Below are positions 1 through 8,772 of a stretch of 40,739 nucleotides of DNA, piece by piece. The stretch lies in assembly GCA_030836185.1 (NCBI GenBank), contig JAURQH010000049.1:1-40739 (forward strand). Direction: 5' to 3'. The notes beneath the pieces are model-generated. The model had not been told where the DNA came from. It did no database searches and saw nothing but the letters and a program-made list of their open reading frames with translations. The stretch's first letter is position 1. Each line of letters begins with the position of its first letter. The translations under genes were made by a program, and so were the position numbers. Source of the stretch: Planctomycetota bacterium. Its GTDB lineage: Bacteria; Planctomycetota; Planctomycetia; Planctomycetales; Planctomycetaceae.

Positions 1-150
1 ATTTATTGTGCGATCATTGCGAGTCTTCTGTTGGCGTTAGCGACGGGGGGAACAATGACAAAGAGAAATTTTGAAATGATTTGTTTGTACTTCTCGGGTT
101 GGGCCGATGAAGATGAACTGTTGGAATCACTCGGTCAACGAACTCCATAA
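1..150 (+). pseudogene. IS4-like transposase, C-terminal fragment (cut by window edge)
   Basis: Frame 1 is open from the first base to a TAA at 148-150 and gives 49 residues. The stretch contains [20 protein letters not shown], which resembles the C-terminal tail (TKR..EM...Y..GWA...EL) of the IS4-type transposases common in planctomycetes. Only the tail is visible, so it cannot be told whether the full element upstream is intact. No terminal inverted repeat could be defined downstream. The following 900 bases are gene-poor and repeat-rich, as expected beside an old insertion. The family call is recognition by eye; a DDE transposase is likely, the exact IS family less so. Confidence 0.6.
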
Positions 151-277
151 ATGGTGCAAACAAAGTGCCGAACATCATTGGGCACAGCCTGAACTACAAA
201 AACTCAAACTCATCTTGCCAAATGCTTCGTACCAGAGTTAGCGTTCGGAGTTCGTTGATAAATTTCAAGAACCGTGG

Positions 278-341
278 GCTAGCGCCCAGCGGCTGATGAG
301 GCGGTATTTGAAAACGACGAAATCAGCCGGAACGTGCTAGC
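278..341. repeat. Inverted repeat with GCTAGC cores
   Basis: Two arms, 278-297 (GCTAGCGCCCAGCGGCTGAT) and 322-341 (ATCAGCCGGAACGTGCTAGC), are imperfect reverse complements sharing GCTAGC at the outer ends and CGGCTGAT at the inner ends. They enclose about 24 bases. This looks like a dispersed REP-type palindrome of planctomycete intergenic DNA and not a gene. Confidence 0.55.
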
Positions 342-449
342 GTCCGGTTTTATCCGTTTGCAAAACTGCGCAAACAGCTCAATTGAACCAGTTCGATCTT
401 TGGCAATTTGAACGTCATCACAAGTCAACGACGAGCACAAAATTTGTAG

Positions 450-466
450 GGCCGGTTCCACCGGCC
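450..466. repeat. Perfect small palindrome (REP-like)
   Basis: GGCCGGT, a 3-base loop, then ACCGGCC: a perfect 7-bp stem at 450-456/460-466. It sits in the non-coding stretch after the transposase remnant. It resembles short GC-rich palindromes scattered between planctomycete genes. There is no T-run, so a terminator role is not supported. Confidence 0.45.
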
Positions 467-636
467 AAGGGTGATTTTGTTGGCTTTTTGTCTCGTCGCG
501 TGTTTACCAATGACGACCGCTGCAACGTGAGAAAGGAGGCGATTTCGCGTGGCGTGGAAAATGCGCACCGACATTGGGGCACTTTTTCACTCCAATTGCG
601 TTTTGACACAAACCGAACGATGCCAACAGCTTGCTC

Positions 637-690
637 AAGATTCGGGAAGATTCGGGAAGATTCGGGAAGATTCGGGAAGATTCGGAATCA
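637..690. repeat. 10-bp tandem array (TTCGGGAAGA units)
   Basis: Four exact copies of TTCGGGAAGA occupy 641-680, with partial units on both sides and a degenerate continuation to about 720. Around 733-770 sequence related to the unit returns in inverted orientation (CGAATCTTC, AATCTTGAATCG). Open frames through the array are low-complexity by-products. The unit length is too short and spacerless for CRISPR. Confidence 0.8.
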
Positions 691-996
691 AGATTTGGGA
701 AGATTTGATTTCAAGATTCGGAAAAGGCACACCCCCAAATCATCGAATCTTCAAATCTTGAATCGACGGTTCAGCGTTTGAAAGAAGTACGGAGCAATTA
801 TGAATGTATCGTATGGGAATTCTTACATGACAGGCAGGTATTGGCACATATTGTATGGATCTCATTCACTTTCCGTCTGTTTCAGGTTATCCCCCATCTA
901 CCTGCAAAGGAGTGCCGTGAAAGTCAATTCTTCAATCAGAATTGCCGGGTTCCACTGGCGTTTCGCGAGTGACTAGAGAACACAGACAAATCATGC

Positions 997-1052
997 CTGC
1001 TCTCGGGAGAATCGTTCTCCATAATTGAGAGAATCGCATCTCCCGAAAGCAG
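997..1052 (-). terminator. Long hairpin, probable terminator of the membrane-protein gene
   Basis: Arms CTGCTCTCGGGAGA (997-1010) and TCTCCCGAAAGCAG (1039-1052) pair over 14 positions with one mismatch. Additional pairing between TTCTC and GAGAA lies inside. It starts 8 bases beyond the stop codon of the minus-strand gene at 1060-1755. A clear U-tract is missing, so it may act as a mRNA 3'-end stabiliser instead of an intrinsic terminator. Confidence 0.5.
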
Positions 1053-1059
1053 TATTTCA

Positions 1060-1755
1060 TCAAACTATTTCCAGCAGTTTCATCTTTTGAGCCTCCAGTT
1101 CGTTGAGTCGTTCTTTCAGTTTAACGATTTCCTCGTCAATGTTTGCGAGGACCGCTTCATAATTGTCTCCAGAGACTTCAACTTCTCCGCGGCTCAGACG
1201 GTGAAGAATGGGAATCAATATCGAAACAACCCCGATGAGGATCGCGTCAACTCCCAACAACCGGAAAATGATTTCTTCGTTGAAGAGATTAAAATCGGAC
1301 CAGATCATGTAAGAGACGATGCCGCACATTAAGAAATCGACGGTATAAGCAGCCCAGGTGACGTATTGATACGACGATTTCAATCGAGCCATGTGGAGAA
1401 GGCAGAGGTGGGCGAAGGCTCCAGAAAAAGTAGACATCATGCCGACCATTCGCCAGTAAAGATCCCAATCGAGTTCGGTCCACAACCCGAAGAGAATCAT
1501 CAAGGCTGTCATTCCGATGAGTAACACGCCGGCAGTGGCAAAGTAGGGGAATCGTCGAGCTTCATAGGCGGCACCACAGCATAGTCCTCCGAGGCTAGCG
1601 GCAGAAATCGTGAGACTTGTCAGCAGAATCTTGATTTCCGTATCACCAAAATCGCCGCTCAGGATGGCAATGATTCCGAAAAGAGCGGACAGGCAAACCG
1701 AGACAATCAGTGAATAGAGAAAGACTTTTTTTAGCGACACGCGATGATCTGTCAT
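1060..1755 (-). CDS. Multi-pass membrane protein with C-terminal coiled coil
   Basis: This 231-residue protein has about six or seven hydrophobic helices between residues 10 and 185. The last ~30 residues are charged and heptad-like (EEIVKLKERLNELEAQKMKL), predicting a cytoplasmic coiled coil. I do not recognise a family. The ATG at 1755 is preceded by a good AGGAG, which fixes the start. The gene stands alone on the minus strand, and a long hairpin follows its stop. A role in membrane sensing or scaffolding would be a guess. The reading frame is convincing because of the ribosome site and consistent helix pattern. Confidence 0.75.
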   Translation of the reverse strand: MTDHRVSLKKVFLYSLIVSVCLSALFGIIAILSGDFGDTEIKILLTSLTISAASLGGLCCGAAYEARRFPYFATAGVLLIGMTALMILFGLWTELDWDLYWRMVGMMSTFSGAFAHLCLLHMARLKSSYQYVTWAAYTVDFLMCGIVSYMIWSDFNLFNEEIIFRLLGVDAILIGVVSILIPILHRLSRGEVEVSGDNYEAVLANIDEEIVKLKERLNELEAQKMKLLEIV

Positions 1756-1920
1756 GGTTGGTACTCCTGACTTACGTTCGAACTACTTGGTTGGACGGAA
1801 TTGAGGACGAAACATCACTCAGATTGATCGCAAGCCAGAAAAAAAAGAGTGGCATTCGCAAGGGAATATCTCAGTCGTTATGATCATTGGACATCACACA
1901 CTCCTGAGAGGATATATGAT

Positions 1921-3414
1921 ATGCGTATTCTTGTCTCACTGACGACCTTCCTGCTGATCTCCCTGAGTCAGTTCCTTTCGGCTGGCGATTGGGTCATTGA
2001 ATCTCAGCAAGAGTGGTCCGCCGCAACTGGCCGCCAAGACAATCTGACCATTGAGGACGGGTTGGTTTCTCCGACTTCCAAGAATGCGACGTTTGTGAGT
2101 AAGTTGAAACGCTTCGATGGAAAAAAATCGGCGACGTCCATGCTGTTGGAACAATCTCCGATCTGGCAAAACTGGAATCCCATTGAAAATCTTGGTCCCG
2201 TGAATCTTGCCGATGCTCCGGTCTTGCTTTGTATCGAGAATGACAATTATTGGATGTTCGGGCGGTACGGCGGAGCTCGAAAGAACAAGAAAGGCTCCGA
2301 GAAGTTCAAAGCTGAGCCGACCAAGTTAGAGGGTTTTGACATTCCATTACTGACGACACCCTTCCCCAATCAATACGATGCTCCGGGGGGCTTGAAGCCG
2401 GGCAAGGGGGGGTATCATGCGTGGCAGAGTCGCGACATGAAAAACTGGGTGCATCATGGGCCAGTGACCGAAGGCTTCTCCAAGTGGGTGACGAGTGCTG
2501 AGTACGCTGATGGGAAAGTCTATATTTATTACGATTACCCCAACGATCAAGATCCGCATGTGTACGTCGATGAAGATTTGACCGACGGCATGCCGGGAGA
2601 AAACAAAGGGATGGCTTTCAAAGATCCCTCGCATGGCTCTGATGCCGGGTTTATCCGAGACCTCGAAGGAAAAATTCATGTCATCTATGAAGACTGGAGC
2701 CCGATCAATGCGAGCAAGCGTTCGTGGGATTCACCACTCGCGGGTCACGCGGTCAGTCAAGATGGGCTGGGCGATTACAAAATTCTTGCTCCCGCGATTG
2801 ATAATCGGACCAAGGGGACGGGTGTGATGAAAACTTATAAACATCCCCACTGGTTACAGCACCCCGACTGGGATACCAACTTGGGAGAATACGAAGTCCA
2901 CGAACCAGAACAGGAAGCGTATGGGGACTGGGCCGCGATCTGCATTGGAGGACAGTATTATCTGTTCGGAGATTACGATCCCATCGGTGGGCACGCGATG
3001 AGTGTGGGGTGGTTCACCAGTGCGAGCCTTGACGAAGAGTTTGTGTGGTGTGACAAGATCGGTAACGGCCATCCTGATCCCGATATTGGGTTTGCCGAAG
3101 GTCAATTTTATCTCGCCACTCAACAGAAAACCGACTACGTCAGTCCGGGACCGTGGGTGGAAAGCGTCACCGTTCGTGTGGGAGTAGACACCAACAACGA
3201 CGGCAGTGCGGATCAATGGACGAAATGGCAAGAAGTCAAAGAGAAGTATTCGCAGATCAAAGGTTTCGCCAAGCAGATCGAAAAAACGCCGGCTGCGATT
3301 AATCTCTCTTCGCTTCCTGCCGGGTATGGTTTCCAATTTGAAATGAAACTGATTGATACGACCGAGAATAAGTCGAAGCCGATGGTTGACCGAGTGACAG
3401 TTTCTTGGAAGTGA
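1921..3414 (+). CDS. Secreted glycoside-hydrolase-like beta-propeller protein (GH43/GH117-like)
   Basis: The frame is open from 1849, but the ATG at 1921 is the better start: GAGAGG lies just upstream and the product (497 residues) opens with a signal peptide (MRILVSLTTFLLISLSQFLS, cleaved near SAGDW). The mature part shows repeated blade-like units rich in Trp, Tyr and Asp (GGYHAWQSRDMKNW; YADGKVYIYYDYPND; GGQYYLFGDYDP). Acidic residues at strand ends fit the five-bladed propeller fold of families such as GH43 and GH117. A substrate cannot be read from the sequence, and catalytic acids were not assigned with confidence. It ends 7 bases before a convergent gene and stands near a second exported propeller (3903), suggesting polysaccharide scavenging outside the cytoplasm. 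Confidence 0.7.
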   Translation: MRILVSLTTFLLISLSQFLSAGDWVIESQQEWSAATGRQDNLTIEDGLVSPTSKNATFVSKLKRFDGKKSATSMLLEQSPIWQNWNPIENLGPVNLADAPVLLCIENDNYWMFGRYGGARKNKKGSEKFKAEPTKLEGFDIPLLTTPFPNQYDAPGGLKPGKGGYHAWQSRDMKNWVHHGPVTEGFSKWVTSAEYADGKVYIYYDYPNDQDPHVYVDEDLTDGMPGENKGMAFKDPSHGSDAGFIRDLEGKIHVIYEDWSPINASKRSWDSPLAGHAVSQDGLGDYKILAPAIDNRTKGTGVMKTYKHPHWLQHPDWDTNLGEYEVHEPEQEAYGDWAAICIGGQYYLFGDYDPIGGHAMSVGWFTSASLDEEFVWCDKIGNGHPDPDIGFAEGQFYLATQQKTDYVSPGPWVESVTVRVGVDTNNDGSADQWTKWQEVKEKYSQIKGFAKQIEKTPAAINLSSLPAGYGFQFEMKLIDTTENKSKPMVDRVTVSWK

Positions 3415-3421
3415 TGATCGC

Positions 3422-3787
3422 TTAGCGAATTCCCGCTAAGCCCATCCCGATGATGCATCCCATTATTGCCAGGGGAATCCAAAGCACACAAATTCCTCCC
3501 ATCATCATGCGTGAGATCCAAAGTACTCGTCGAGACTGATGATACCAGCCTGCAAACTGTGAGAAGATCAGTGCCGCAGGGAACGGTAAGACGATGAACC
3601 ATAGCAGTTCGTGAATCTGAGTCTGCCAGCGAAGAACATGGCCCGCTGCGTAAACGAGCCCTATTCCCAAAATGCTCCACAGAGTTGCCCAGGCTAATGC
3701 TGACCAGAATTCACGATTAAGCAACTCGGCTTTGACGCTTAGCCAAGTGATTTGGTCAAGTTTGATCGGTTTGAGTTCGTGTTTCAT
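3422..3787 (-). CDS. Small membrane protein, unknown function
   Basis: The 121-residue product has about three hydrophobic helices (residues ~28-50, 60-80, 92-118) and a short charged N-terminus. AGGA lies 9 bases before the ATG at 3787. The gene converges on the glycosidase-like gene with only 7 bases between the stops. No family is recognised. Codon use and hydrophobic periodicity look real, but the short length keeps confidence moderate. Confidence 0.6.
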   Translation of the reverse strand: MKHELKPIKLDQITWLSVKAELLNREFWSALAWATLWSILGIGLVYAAGHVLRWQTQIHELLWFIVLPFPAALIFSQFAGWYHQSRRVLWISRMMMGGICVLWIPLAIMGCIIGMGLAGIR

Positions 3788-3902
3788 GGAAGAATTCCTG
3801 TTAGGCTATTCTATCAGTCGTGATGACTTTCCATTGATCACGACTGAATACAAAATATTCTGTAAATTATTCATCTTCGATCATCTCAGGTAAGCTCATA
3901 CC

Positions 3903-5057
3903 ATGCGCAAACTCATGATTTATTCCTTGTTCGGACTACTATTTCTCAACCCCGTTGAGTCAATCCATGCCGAGACTCCGCAGGCTGAAAAATCACCCAA
4001 ACACGTTGGGCCACCTCAAGAACTCCATTCCATCCACAATCGTGGGTTTCAGGGGATCCCCAGTTTTGCGATCACTCCCAAAGGGCGGATGTGGGCGACT
4101 TGGTATGCGGGCATCAGTCCCGCGGAAGACCACAATAACTACGTCGTGCTTTCGACCAGTGATGATGGCGGTGAGAGTTGGCAGGAAGTGATGGTCGTTG
4201 ATCCCGATAAAGACGGGCCTGTTCGCACTTTTGACCCCGAGTTATGGGTCTCTCCCGATGGTAAGTTGTATTGGTTTTGGGCGCAGGCGATTGGTCATGG
4301 TGGATTTCCAGGTGGTGTCTGGGCCATTACAGCAGATGACCCGGAGTCGGCCCAACCAAAGTGGAACGCTCCTCGTCGGATCAATGATGGTGTTATGATG
4401 TGTAAGCCGTTGGTGCTGACTACGGGAGAATGGGTCTTGCCGACATCTTTGTGGCGAACGAAAGACAACAGCGCGCAAATGATGGTTTCAAAGGATTTGG
4501 GGAAGTCGTGGAAAGTCCGCGGTGCCAGCAACGTCCCACAGAAAGATCGACAGTTTGATGAGCATATGTTTGTGGAACGCAAGAATGGTTCCATTTGGCT
4601 ACTTGCCCGAACCAATTATGGAATCGGTGAGAGTGTTTCCACGGATCGGGGAGTGACTTGGCCCGAACTTGTGCCATCTACGATCAGTCATCCCAGCGCA
4701 CGATTTTTTGTACGTCGTCTGAACAGCGGGAACTTATTACTCGTCAAACATGGCCCCATTGAAAAACGAACCGGGCGTTCGCACCTCACGGCGTATCTTT
4801 CGGAAGACGACGGAAAAACCTGGGGCGGAGGTTTATTGCTCGATGAACGAAGTGGCGTTTCCTATCCCGACGGGCAACAAACCAAAGATGGTCTAATTCA
4901 CATCATTTACGATTACAGCCGGACCGGTGACCGCCACATTTTGCTGGCAACATTTCAGGAAGAAGATGTTCGTGCAGTTAAGGTGGTGAGTAAGAAGGCC
5001 CACTTGCGACAGATCGTGAGTGATGCGGATGGCGGTATTGTGAAAAAGAAGCCGTAG
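3903..5057 (+). CDS. Exported sialidase-like (BNR/Asp-box) protein
   Basis: This 384-residue protein begins with a signal peptide (hydrophobic residues 5-17, cleavage near IHA-ET). Four Asp-box-like motifs (S-x-D-x-G-x-[ST]-W) are visible: STSDDGGESW, SKDLGKSW, STDRGVTW and SEDDGKTW. These mark the six-bladed sialidase/BNR propeller fold. An early arginine in FRG-like position (NRGFQGIPSFAI) fits the first sialidase arginine, though activity on sialic acid is not shown. Planctomycetes carry many such proteins, often of unknown substrate. Only a weak AGGT precedes the ATG. The gene is followed at 5127 by the M48 protease on the same strand. Confidence 0.8.
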   Translation: MRKLMIYSLFGLLFLNPVESIHAETPQAEKSPKHVGPPQELHSIHNRGFQGIPSFAITPKGRMWATWYAGISPAEDHNNYVVLSTSDDGGESWQEVMVVDPDKDGPVRTFDPELWVSPDGKLYWFWAQAIGHGGFPGGVWAITADDPESAQPKWNAPRRINDGVMMCKPLVLTTGEWVLPTSLWRTKDNSAQMMVSKDLGKSWKVRGASNVPQKDRQFDEHMFVERKNGSIWLLARTNYGIGESVSTDRGVTWPELVPSTISHPSARFFVRRLNSGNLLLVKHGPIEKRTGRSHLTAYLSEDDGKTWGGGLLLDERSGVSYPDGQQTKDGLIHIIYDYSRTGDRHILLATFQEEDVRAVKVVSKKAHLRQIVSDADGGIVKKKP

Positions 5058-5126
5058 GGAGAAAGCTGACTGCAGAAAGAGACATATGGAAAAAGTTATT
5101 GAGAATTGATCGTGGAGTCTGAAGTC

Positions 5127-6359
5127 ATGTTTGACCAATCTGTTGAAGATGCTGATTTTCAAGGGGGCGTATTCTGCAAAGAGTTACCCAACGGTCGCGC
5201 CAGTGCGAATATCACTCTCGATTTCACATCGATTCGTGCGAGAACGACCGGCGGCGATGAGTTCGTGTTGCGGTATGGGGAGACCAATCTTGAAATGGGT
5301 GGATCGAGTGGACGGATGGTGTTTTGTCGCAATGCCGACAAGACAGTCACCATTTTCTGTGAAGACAAGAAGTTTCCTAAAGCTCTTGAAAATGCCTCTT
5401 CAGGAGAACTGCGAGCGGAAATTGAGCGTGTGATAGGGAACCGGAAACAGGAGAGCCGTCGCGGTTGGGGGATGTTTTGGATTGGTGCCACGGTCTGCGT
5501 GCTCTTATTGATCGGTGGTTATTTTGGGATCAAACAAGGGGCCAAAGCAGCCGTCCATTCATTGCCTTTCAGTGTTGATGAAACGATTGGTGAACTATCT
5601 CAGTCCTCGATGCAAGATGGATTTAAGGAAGTTGATGATCCCAAAGTGGTTGCTGCCATTGAAGCAATTGTCGAACGACTCGAGCCCTATTCCGCCATCC
5701 CGGATGTGAAATATCAGGTCCGTGTACTCGACTCTCCCATTATGAATGCTTATGCCCTCCCAGGTGGATATATCACCGTTTTTACGGGGTTGATTGCCGA
5801 GTCGGAATCAGCCGAGGAAGTGGCAGGAGTGATCGCTCATGAAATGGCGCATGTCACCAAACGGCACGGGTTAGAACGAGTGACCGGGCAACTCGGGATC
5901 GTGGTTGGTATTCAGGTCTTGTTGGGTGATGTCTCGGGGTTGCTCGCGTTGGGAGTAGAGTTGGGCCAATATGCGACTCAGAACAGTTATTCGCGACTTC
6001 AGGAAACCGAAGCCGATCTGGAAGGGGCTCGCATGTTGTATGAAGCCAATATTGACCCTCTTTCTGTGGTGACTCTCTTTGAAGACCTCAAAGCCGAAGA
6101 CCCGTTAGGACTGCCAGCCTGGTTGTCGACTCATCCCGATACCCAGGGCAGAATTGACCGACTGAAGGACTATGCAAAAACGCTGCCCGTGAAAGAATAC
6201 GATACTTATGACGATATCGACTGGGCGGACATCAAATCTCGCCTCGAGGGAGACAAAGACGAGGATGCTGACAAAAACGAAGTCAGCAAACAAGAAGATA
6301 AAAAGGGGGAGGAAGAAGACCTTGACGAGGTGGCCAAAGAGGATGCTGAAGATTCCTGA
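5127..6359 (+). CDS. Membrane-anchored M48 family metallopeptidase
   Basis: The frame is open from a TTG at 5106, but ATG 5127 has GGAG 9 bases upstream and is preferred (410 residues). Residues 1-105 form a small beta-rich cytoplasmic domain resembling DUF7092, seen in front of bacterial M48 peptidases. One transmembrane helix follows (residues ~116-136). The protease domain carries the zinc motif HEMAH (238-242), with QETEADLEGA supplying the third ligand glutamate, about 50 residues on. The last ~40 residues are very acidic. This is the Oma1/BepA-like M48 branch, acting at the inner membrane or in the periplasm. It heads a co-directional run with three AIM24 genes. Confidence 0.88.
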   Translation: MFDQSVEDADFQGGVFCKELPNGRASANITLDFTSIRARTTGGDEFVLRYGETNLEMGGSSGRMVFCRNADKTVTIFCEDKKFPKALENASSGELRAEIERVIGNRKQESRRGWGMFWIGATVCVLLLIGGYFGIKQGAKAAVHSLPFSVDETIGELSQSSMQDGFKEVDDPKVVAAIEAIVERLEPYSAIPDVKYQVRVLDSPIMNAYALPGGYITVFTGLIAESESAEEVAGVIAHEMAHVTKRHGLERVTGQLGIVVGIQVLLGDVSGLLALGVELGQYATQNSYSRLQETEADLEGARMLYEANIDPLSVVTLFEDLKAEDPLGLPAWLSTHPDTQGRIDRLKDYAKTLPVKEYDTYDDIDWADIKSRLEGDKDEDADKNEVSKQEDKKGEEEDLDEVAKEDAEDS

Positions 6360-6527
6360 AGACCCTTGAATAAAAATTCGCCAAATTTTTCTTTCAATCT
6401 GAACTGTGCAGTCTCATGATGTTGTTGAAATGTCCATTCGGACGGATTTCGATCATCGACAGTTCGTCGATTTAAAATTATGCCTGATTCCAATCCACAA
6501 ACTCTGAATTCAAGGTGGGATAAAATT

Positions 6528-7184
6528 ATGGAAGCAGAGATCGCAGATAAGCCTTCTTTTGCACACATTCGCGTGAAATTAGATCCGGGTGATTCGATTG
6601 TTGCTGAGGCCGATGCGATGGCCAGCATGTCGTCTGACATCGAAATGTCGACGCGCTGGAATGGCGGTTTCTGTTCCGCCATTCTTCGTCGGGTCTTCGG
6701 TGGGGAATCTCTGTTTGTGAATGAGTTCACGACCAGAACGGGCGGCTCGCTCGTCATCACTCAGGCTCTTCCCGGTGATATGGATTGTTTTGAGCTGGAT
6801 GGAAACACAATGTTCCTTCAGCCGGGAGCCTATATTGCCTGCGAACCAACCGTGAAACTTGGTTTAGGCTGGGCTGGTTTCGCCAGTTTGATTGGTGGTG
6901 AGGGACTGTTTCGCTTGAAGGTGAGTGGAACAGGGAAAGTCTGGTTCGGAGCCTATGGAGGAATATTCTCACGCGATATTGATGAAGAATACGTCATCGA
7001 TACCGGACATCTGGTCGGGTACGATCCTTCGATTTCTTTGAAAGTGGGAATGTCGGGGGGAATCTTCTCGAGCTTTTTCAGTGGGGAAGGACTGGTGACA
7101 CGCGTGAAAGGCCCAGGCAAAGTCTATATGCAAAGTCGTTCCATCGGTGGATTGGCGGCATGGACCAACGCACGCATGTATTAA
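6528..7184 (+). CDS. AIM24 family protein (TIGR00266-like), copy 1
   Basis: The frame extends to an ATG at 6480, but the ATG at 6528 has AAGGTGG 9 bases upstream and matches the usual N-terminus (MEAEIADKPSFAHIRVKL). The 218-residue product shows three internal Gly-rich turns typical of the AIM24 double-psi-like beta fold: FGGESLF, IGGEGLF and FSGEGLV. The motif FGAYGGIF follows the second turn. The function of bacterial AIM24 (DUF124) proteins is unknown; the mitochondrial relative is an inner-membrane protein linked to cristae organisation. It is the first and most divergent of three tandem paralogues downstream of an M48 protease. Confidence 0.88.
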   Translation: MEAEIADKPSFAHIRVKLDPGDSIVAEADAMASMSSDIEMSTRWNGGFCSAILRRVFGGESLFVNEFTTRTGGSLVITQALPGDMDCFELDGNTMFLQPGAYIACEPTVKLGLGWAGFASLIGGEGLFRLKVSGTGKVWFGAYGGIFSRDIDEEYVIDTGHLVGYDPSISLKVGMSGGIFSSFFSGEGLVTRVKGPGKVYMQSRSIGGLAAWTNARMY

Positions 7185-7257
7185 TCCTTTCTGATCTTGT
7201 TCGTTCATTTACTGTTGATGATGAACACGATGGTTTGACCCACAAGGGGATGCACTG

Positions 7258-7941
7258 ATGCAACACGAAATACAAGCACGCCCGGCCGCAACCGTACTGA
7301 AGGTTGATCTCGAACAGGGAGAATCCTTGACGTGTGAAGTGGGCGCGATGATTGCCATGTCGTCGGGAATGACCGTCGAAACGACCTCTCGACAGAAGGG
7401 GGGGAAGGGCGGTCTGATGAAGGGTTTGAAGAGGATGTTCTCGGGAGAGAACTTCTTCCTGAATCATTTCACGGCCCAGAATCCTGACCAGTCGATTTAT
7501 CTCGGTCCGACACTCATGGGTGATGTTATCTATCACCCACTCGATAATGCGACGTTGATCGTTCAAGGGGCGAGTTGGCTGGCCTCCGATCCCGGAATTG
7601 AAGTGGATGCTTCCTGGCAGGGGTTCGGGAAAGCGTTATTCAGCGGTGAAAGCATGTTCTGGGTGAAATGCTCGGGGACGGGCGATCTGTTTTTGAACAG
7701 CTTTGGAGCCATTTATGAAGTTGATGTCGATGGTCAATATACCGTTGATTCGGGACATATCGTCGCATTTGAAGAGACGCTCCAATTCAAAATTGGGAAA
7801 GCGGGGAAAAGTCTTATCGGCAGTTTTCTCGGGGGAGAAGGTTTGGTCTGTAAGTTTGAAGGACAGGGGAAATTGTACTGCCAAAGTCACAACCCTCCCT
7901 CCTTCGGAAAATTACTGGGTCCACAATTGAGGCCTCGGTAA
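7258..7941 (+). CDS. AIM24 family protein, copy 2
   Basis: This 227-residue product starts at an ATG with AAGGGG just upstream. It shows the three family turns: FSGENFF, FSGESMF and LGGEGLV, plus LNSFGAIYEVDV after the second. A Lys/Gly-rich loop (KGGKGGLMKGLKRM) near residues 45-58 is shared with copy 3 but not copy 1. It has no signal peptide or membrane span, so it is probably cytoplasmic or peripheral. The gap to copy 1 is 73 bases and to copy 3 is 68, consistent with one transcript. Confidence 0.9.
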   Translation: MQHEIQARPAATVLKVDLEQGESLTCEVGAMIAMSSGMTVETTSRQKGGKGGLMKGLKRMFSGENFFLNHFTAQNPDQSIYLGPTLMGDVIYHPLDNATLIVQGASWLASDPGIEVDASWQGFGKALFSGESMFWVKCSGTGDLFLNSFGAIYEVDVDGQYTVDSGHIVAFEETLQFKIGKAGKSLIGSFLGGEGLVCKFEGQGKLYCQSHNPPSFGKLLGPQLRPR

Positions 7942-8009
7942 GAAATTCGTTTCGAAGACGAGATACGAGAACTGCCTGAAACATCACATACTTTTGAGGA
8001 TCGTCAATC

Positions 8010-8729
8010 ATGTCCACCGCAGATCAGATGCCAAGTGACGTGCAATTCGAAATCACACAGCGCCCCGACTTTGGGCTTTTGAGTGTTCAGCTTGCCGACG
8101 GACAACAGATCTTTGCCGAGCCGGCAGCCATGGCTTCAATGACTCCGAATGCTCATATGAAAGCCGGCATGAAGGGGGGCTTCAAGAAGACATTGGGACG
8201 GATGTTGGGGGGCGAGAGCCTGATTATTAACACTTTTACGGCACAGCAAGGAGCCGCCGAAGTGACGTTTGCTCCCGGCACTCCAGGGGATGTCCTGCAC
8301 TATCATCTCGATCAAAATACGCTCTTACTACAACGCGGGGCGTTTCTGGCTTATACCGATGGTGTGGAACTGACGGGGAAGTGGCAGGGAGCCAAAGGTT
8401 TTTTCAGTGGTGAAGGACTTGTCTTGCTGAAAGCGTCTGGTGCGGGAGATATTTTCTTCAACTCTTACGGCGCGATTCTGGAAGTTGATGTCACCGACGA
8501 GTTTATAGTTGACACCAGTTACATCGTGGCCTTTGAAGATACCCTCGATTATCGCGTCACGATTCTGGAAGGGATGAAAGTCAGCAGCAAAATCAAGAGC
8601 TTCTTCTTCGGCGGTGAAGGCCTTGTTTGCAAGTTCTCGGGACAAGGAAAAATCTGGATTCAAACGCGGGCCGTCAATCCGTTTCTCAGTTGGATTTACC
8701 CATTCCGTCCGACTAAAAATAACAATTGA
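8010..8729 (+). CDS. AIM24 family protein, copy 3
   Basis: This 239-residue product starts at an ATG with GAGGA nearby. Family turns are LGGESLI, FSGEGLV and FGGEGLVCKFSGQGKIW; FNSYGAILEVDV corresponds to the segment in copy 2. It is visibly closer to copy 2 than to copy 1. There is no signal peptide. The three copies differ throughout, so the duplications are old and the copies probably have distinct roles, perhaps as subunits of one assembly (inference). The 4-TM gene at 8773 follows after 43 bases. Confidence 0.9.
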   Translation: MSTADQMPSDVQFEITQRPDFGLLSVQLADGQQIFAEPAAMASMTPNAHMKAGMKGGFKKTLGRMLGGESLIINTFTAQQGAAEVTFAPGTPGDVLHYHLDQNTLLLQRGAFLAYTDGVELTGKWQGAKGFFSGEGLVLLKASGAGDIFFNSYGAILEVDVTDEFIVDTSYIVAFEDTLDYRVTILEGMKVSSKIKSFFFGGEGLVCKFSGQGKIWIQTRAVNPFLSWIYPFRPTKNNN

Positions 8730-8772
8730 TGATGTGAACGCCCTAAGTCTCGCGTTCAGGAATAGAATCAGC

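Larger units (their letters stand above)
151..996. other. Gene-poor, repeat-rich intergenic stretch
   Basis: No credible gene was found here. Candidate frames at 383-781 and 778-972 lack ribosome sites, have no recognisable domain, and the first is made partly of the 10-bp array. The stretch holds the GCTAGC inverted repeat, a GGCCGGT palindrome and the tandem array. Confidence 0.6.

Noticed and set aside
637-690. Possible CRISPR array
   Set aside because: The unit is 10 bp with no spacers; it is a simple tandem repeat.
383-781. 132-residue plus-strand frame across the tandem array
   Set aside because: No ribosome site, composition driven by the 10-bp repeats, overlapping frames of equal quality on both strands, and no domain.
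820-870. Sigma-54 type promoter (TGGCAC near 841)
   Set aside because: The distance from the GG to a following GC/GT element is wrong for -24/-12 and no gene follows on that strand.
2347-3336. Minus-strand frames opposite the glycosidase-like gene
   Set aside because: Shadows of a well-supported coding frame; no signal peptide, ribosome site or domain.
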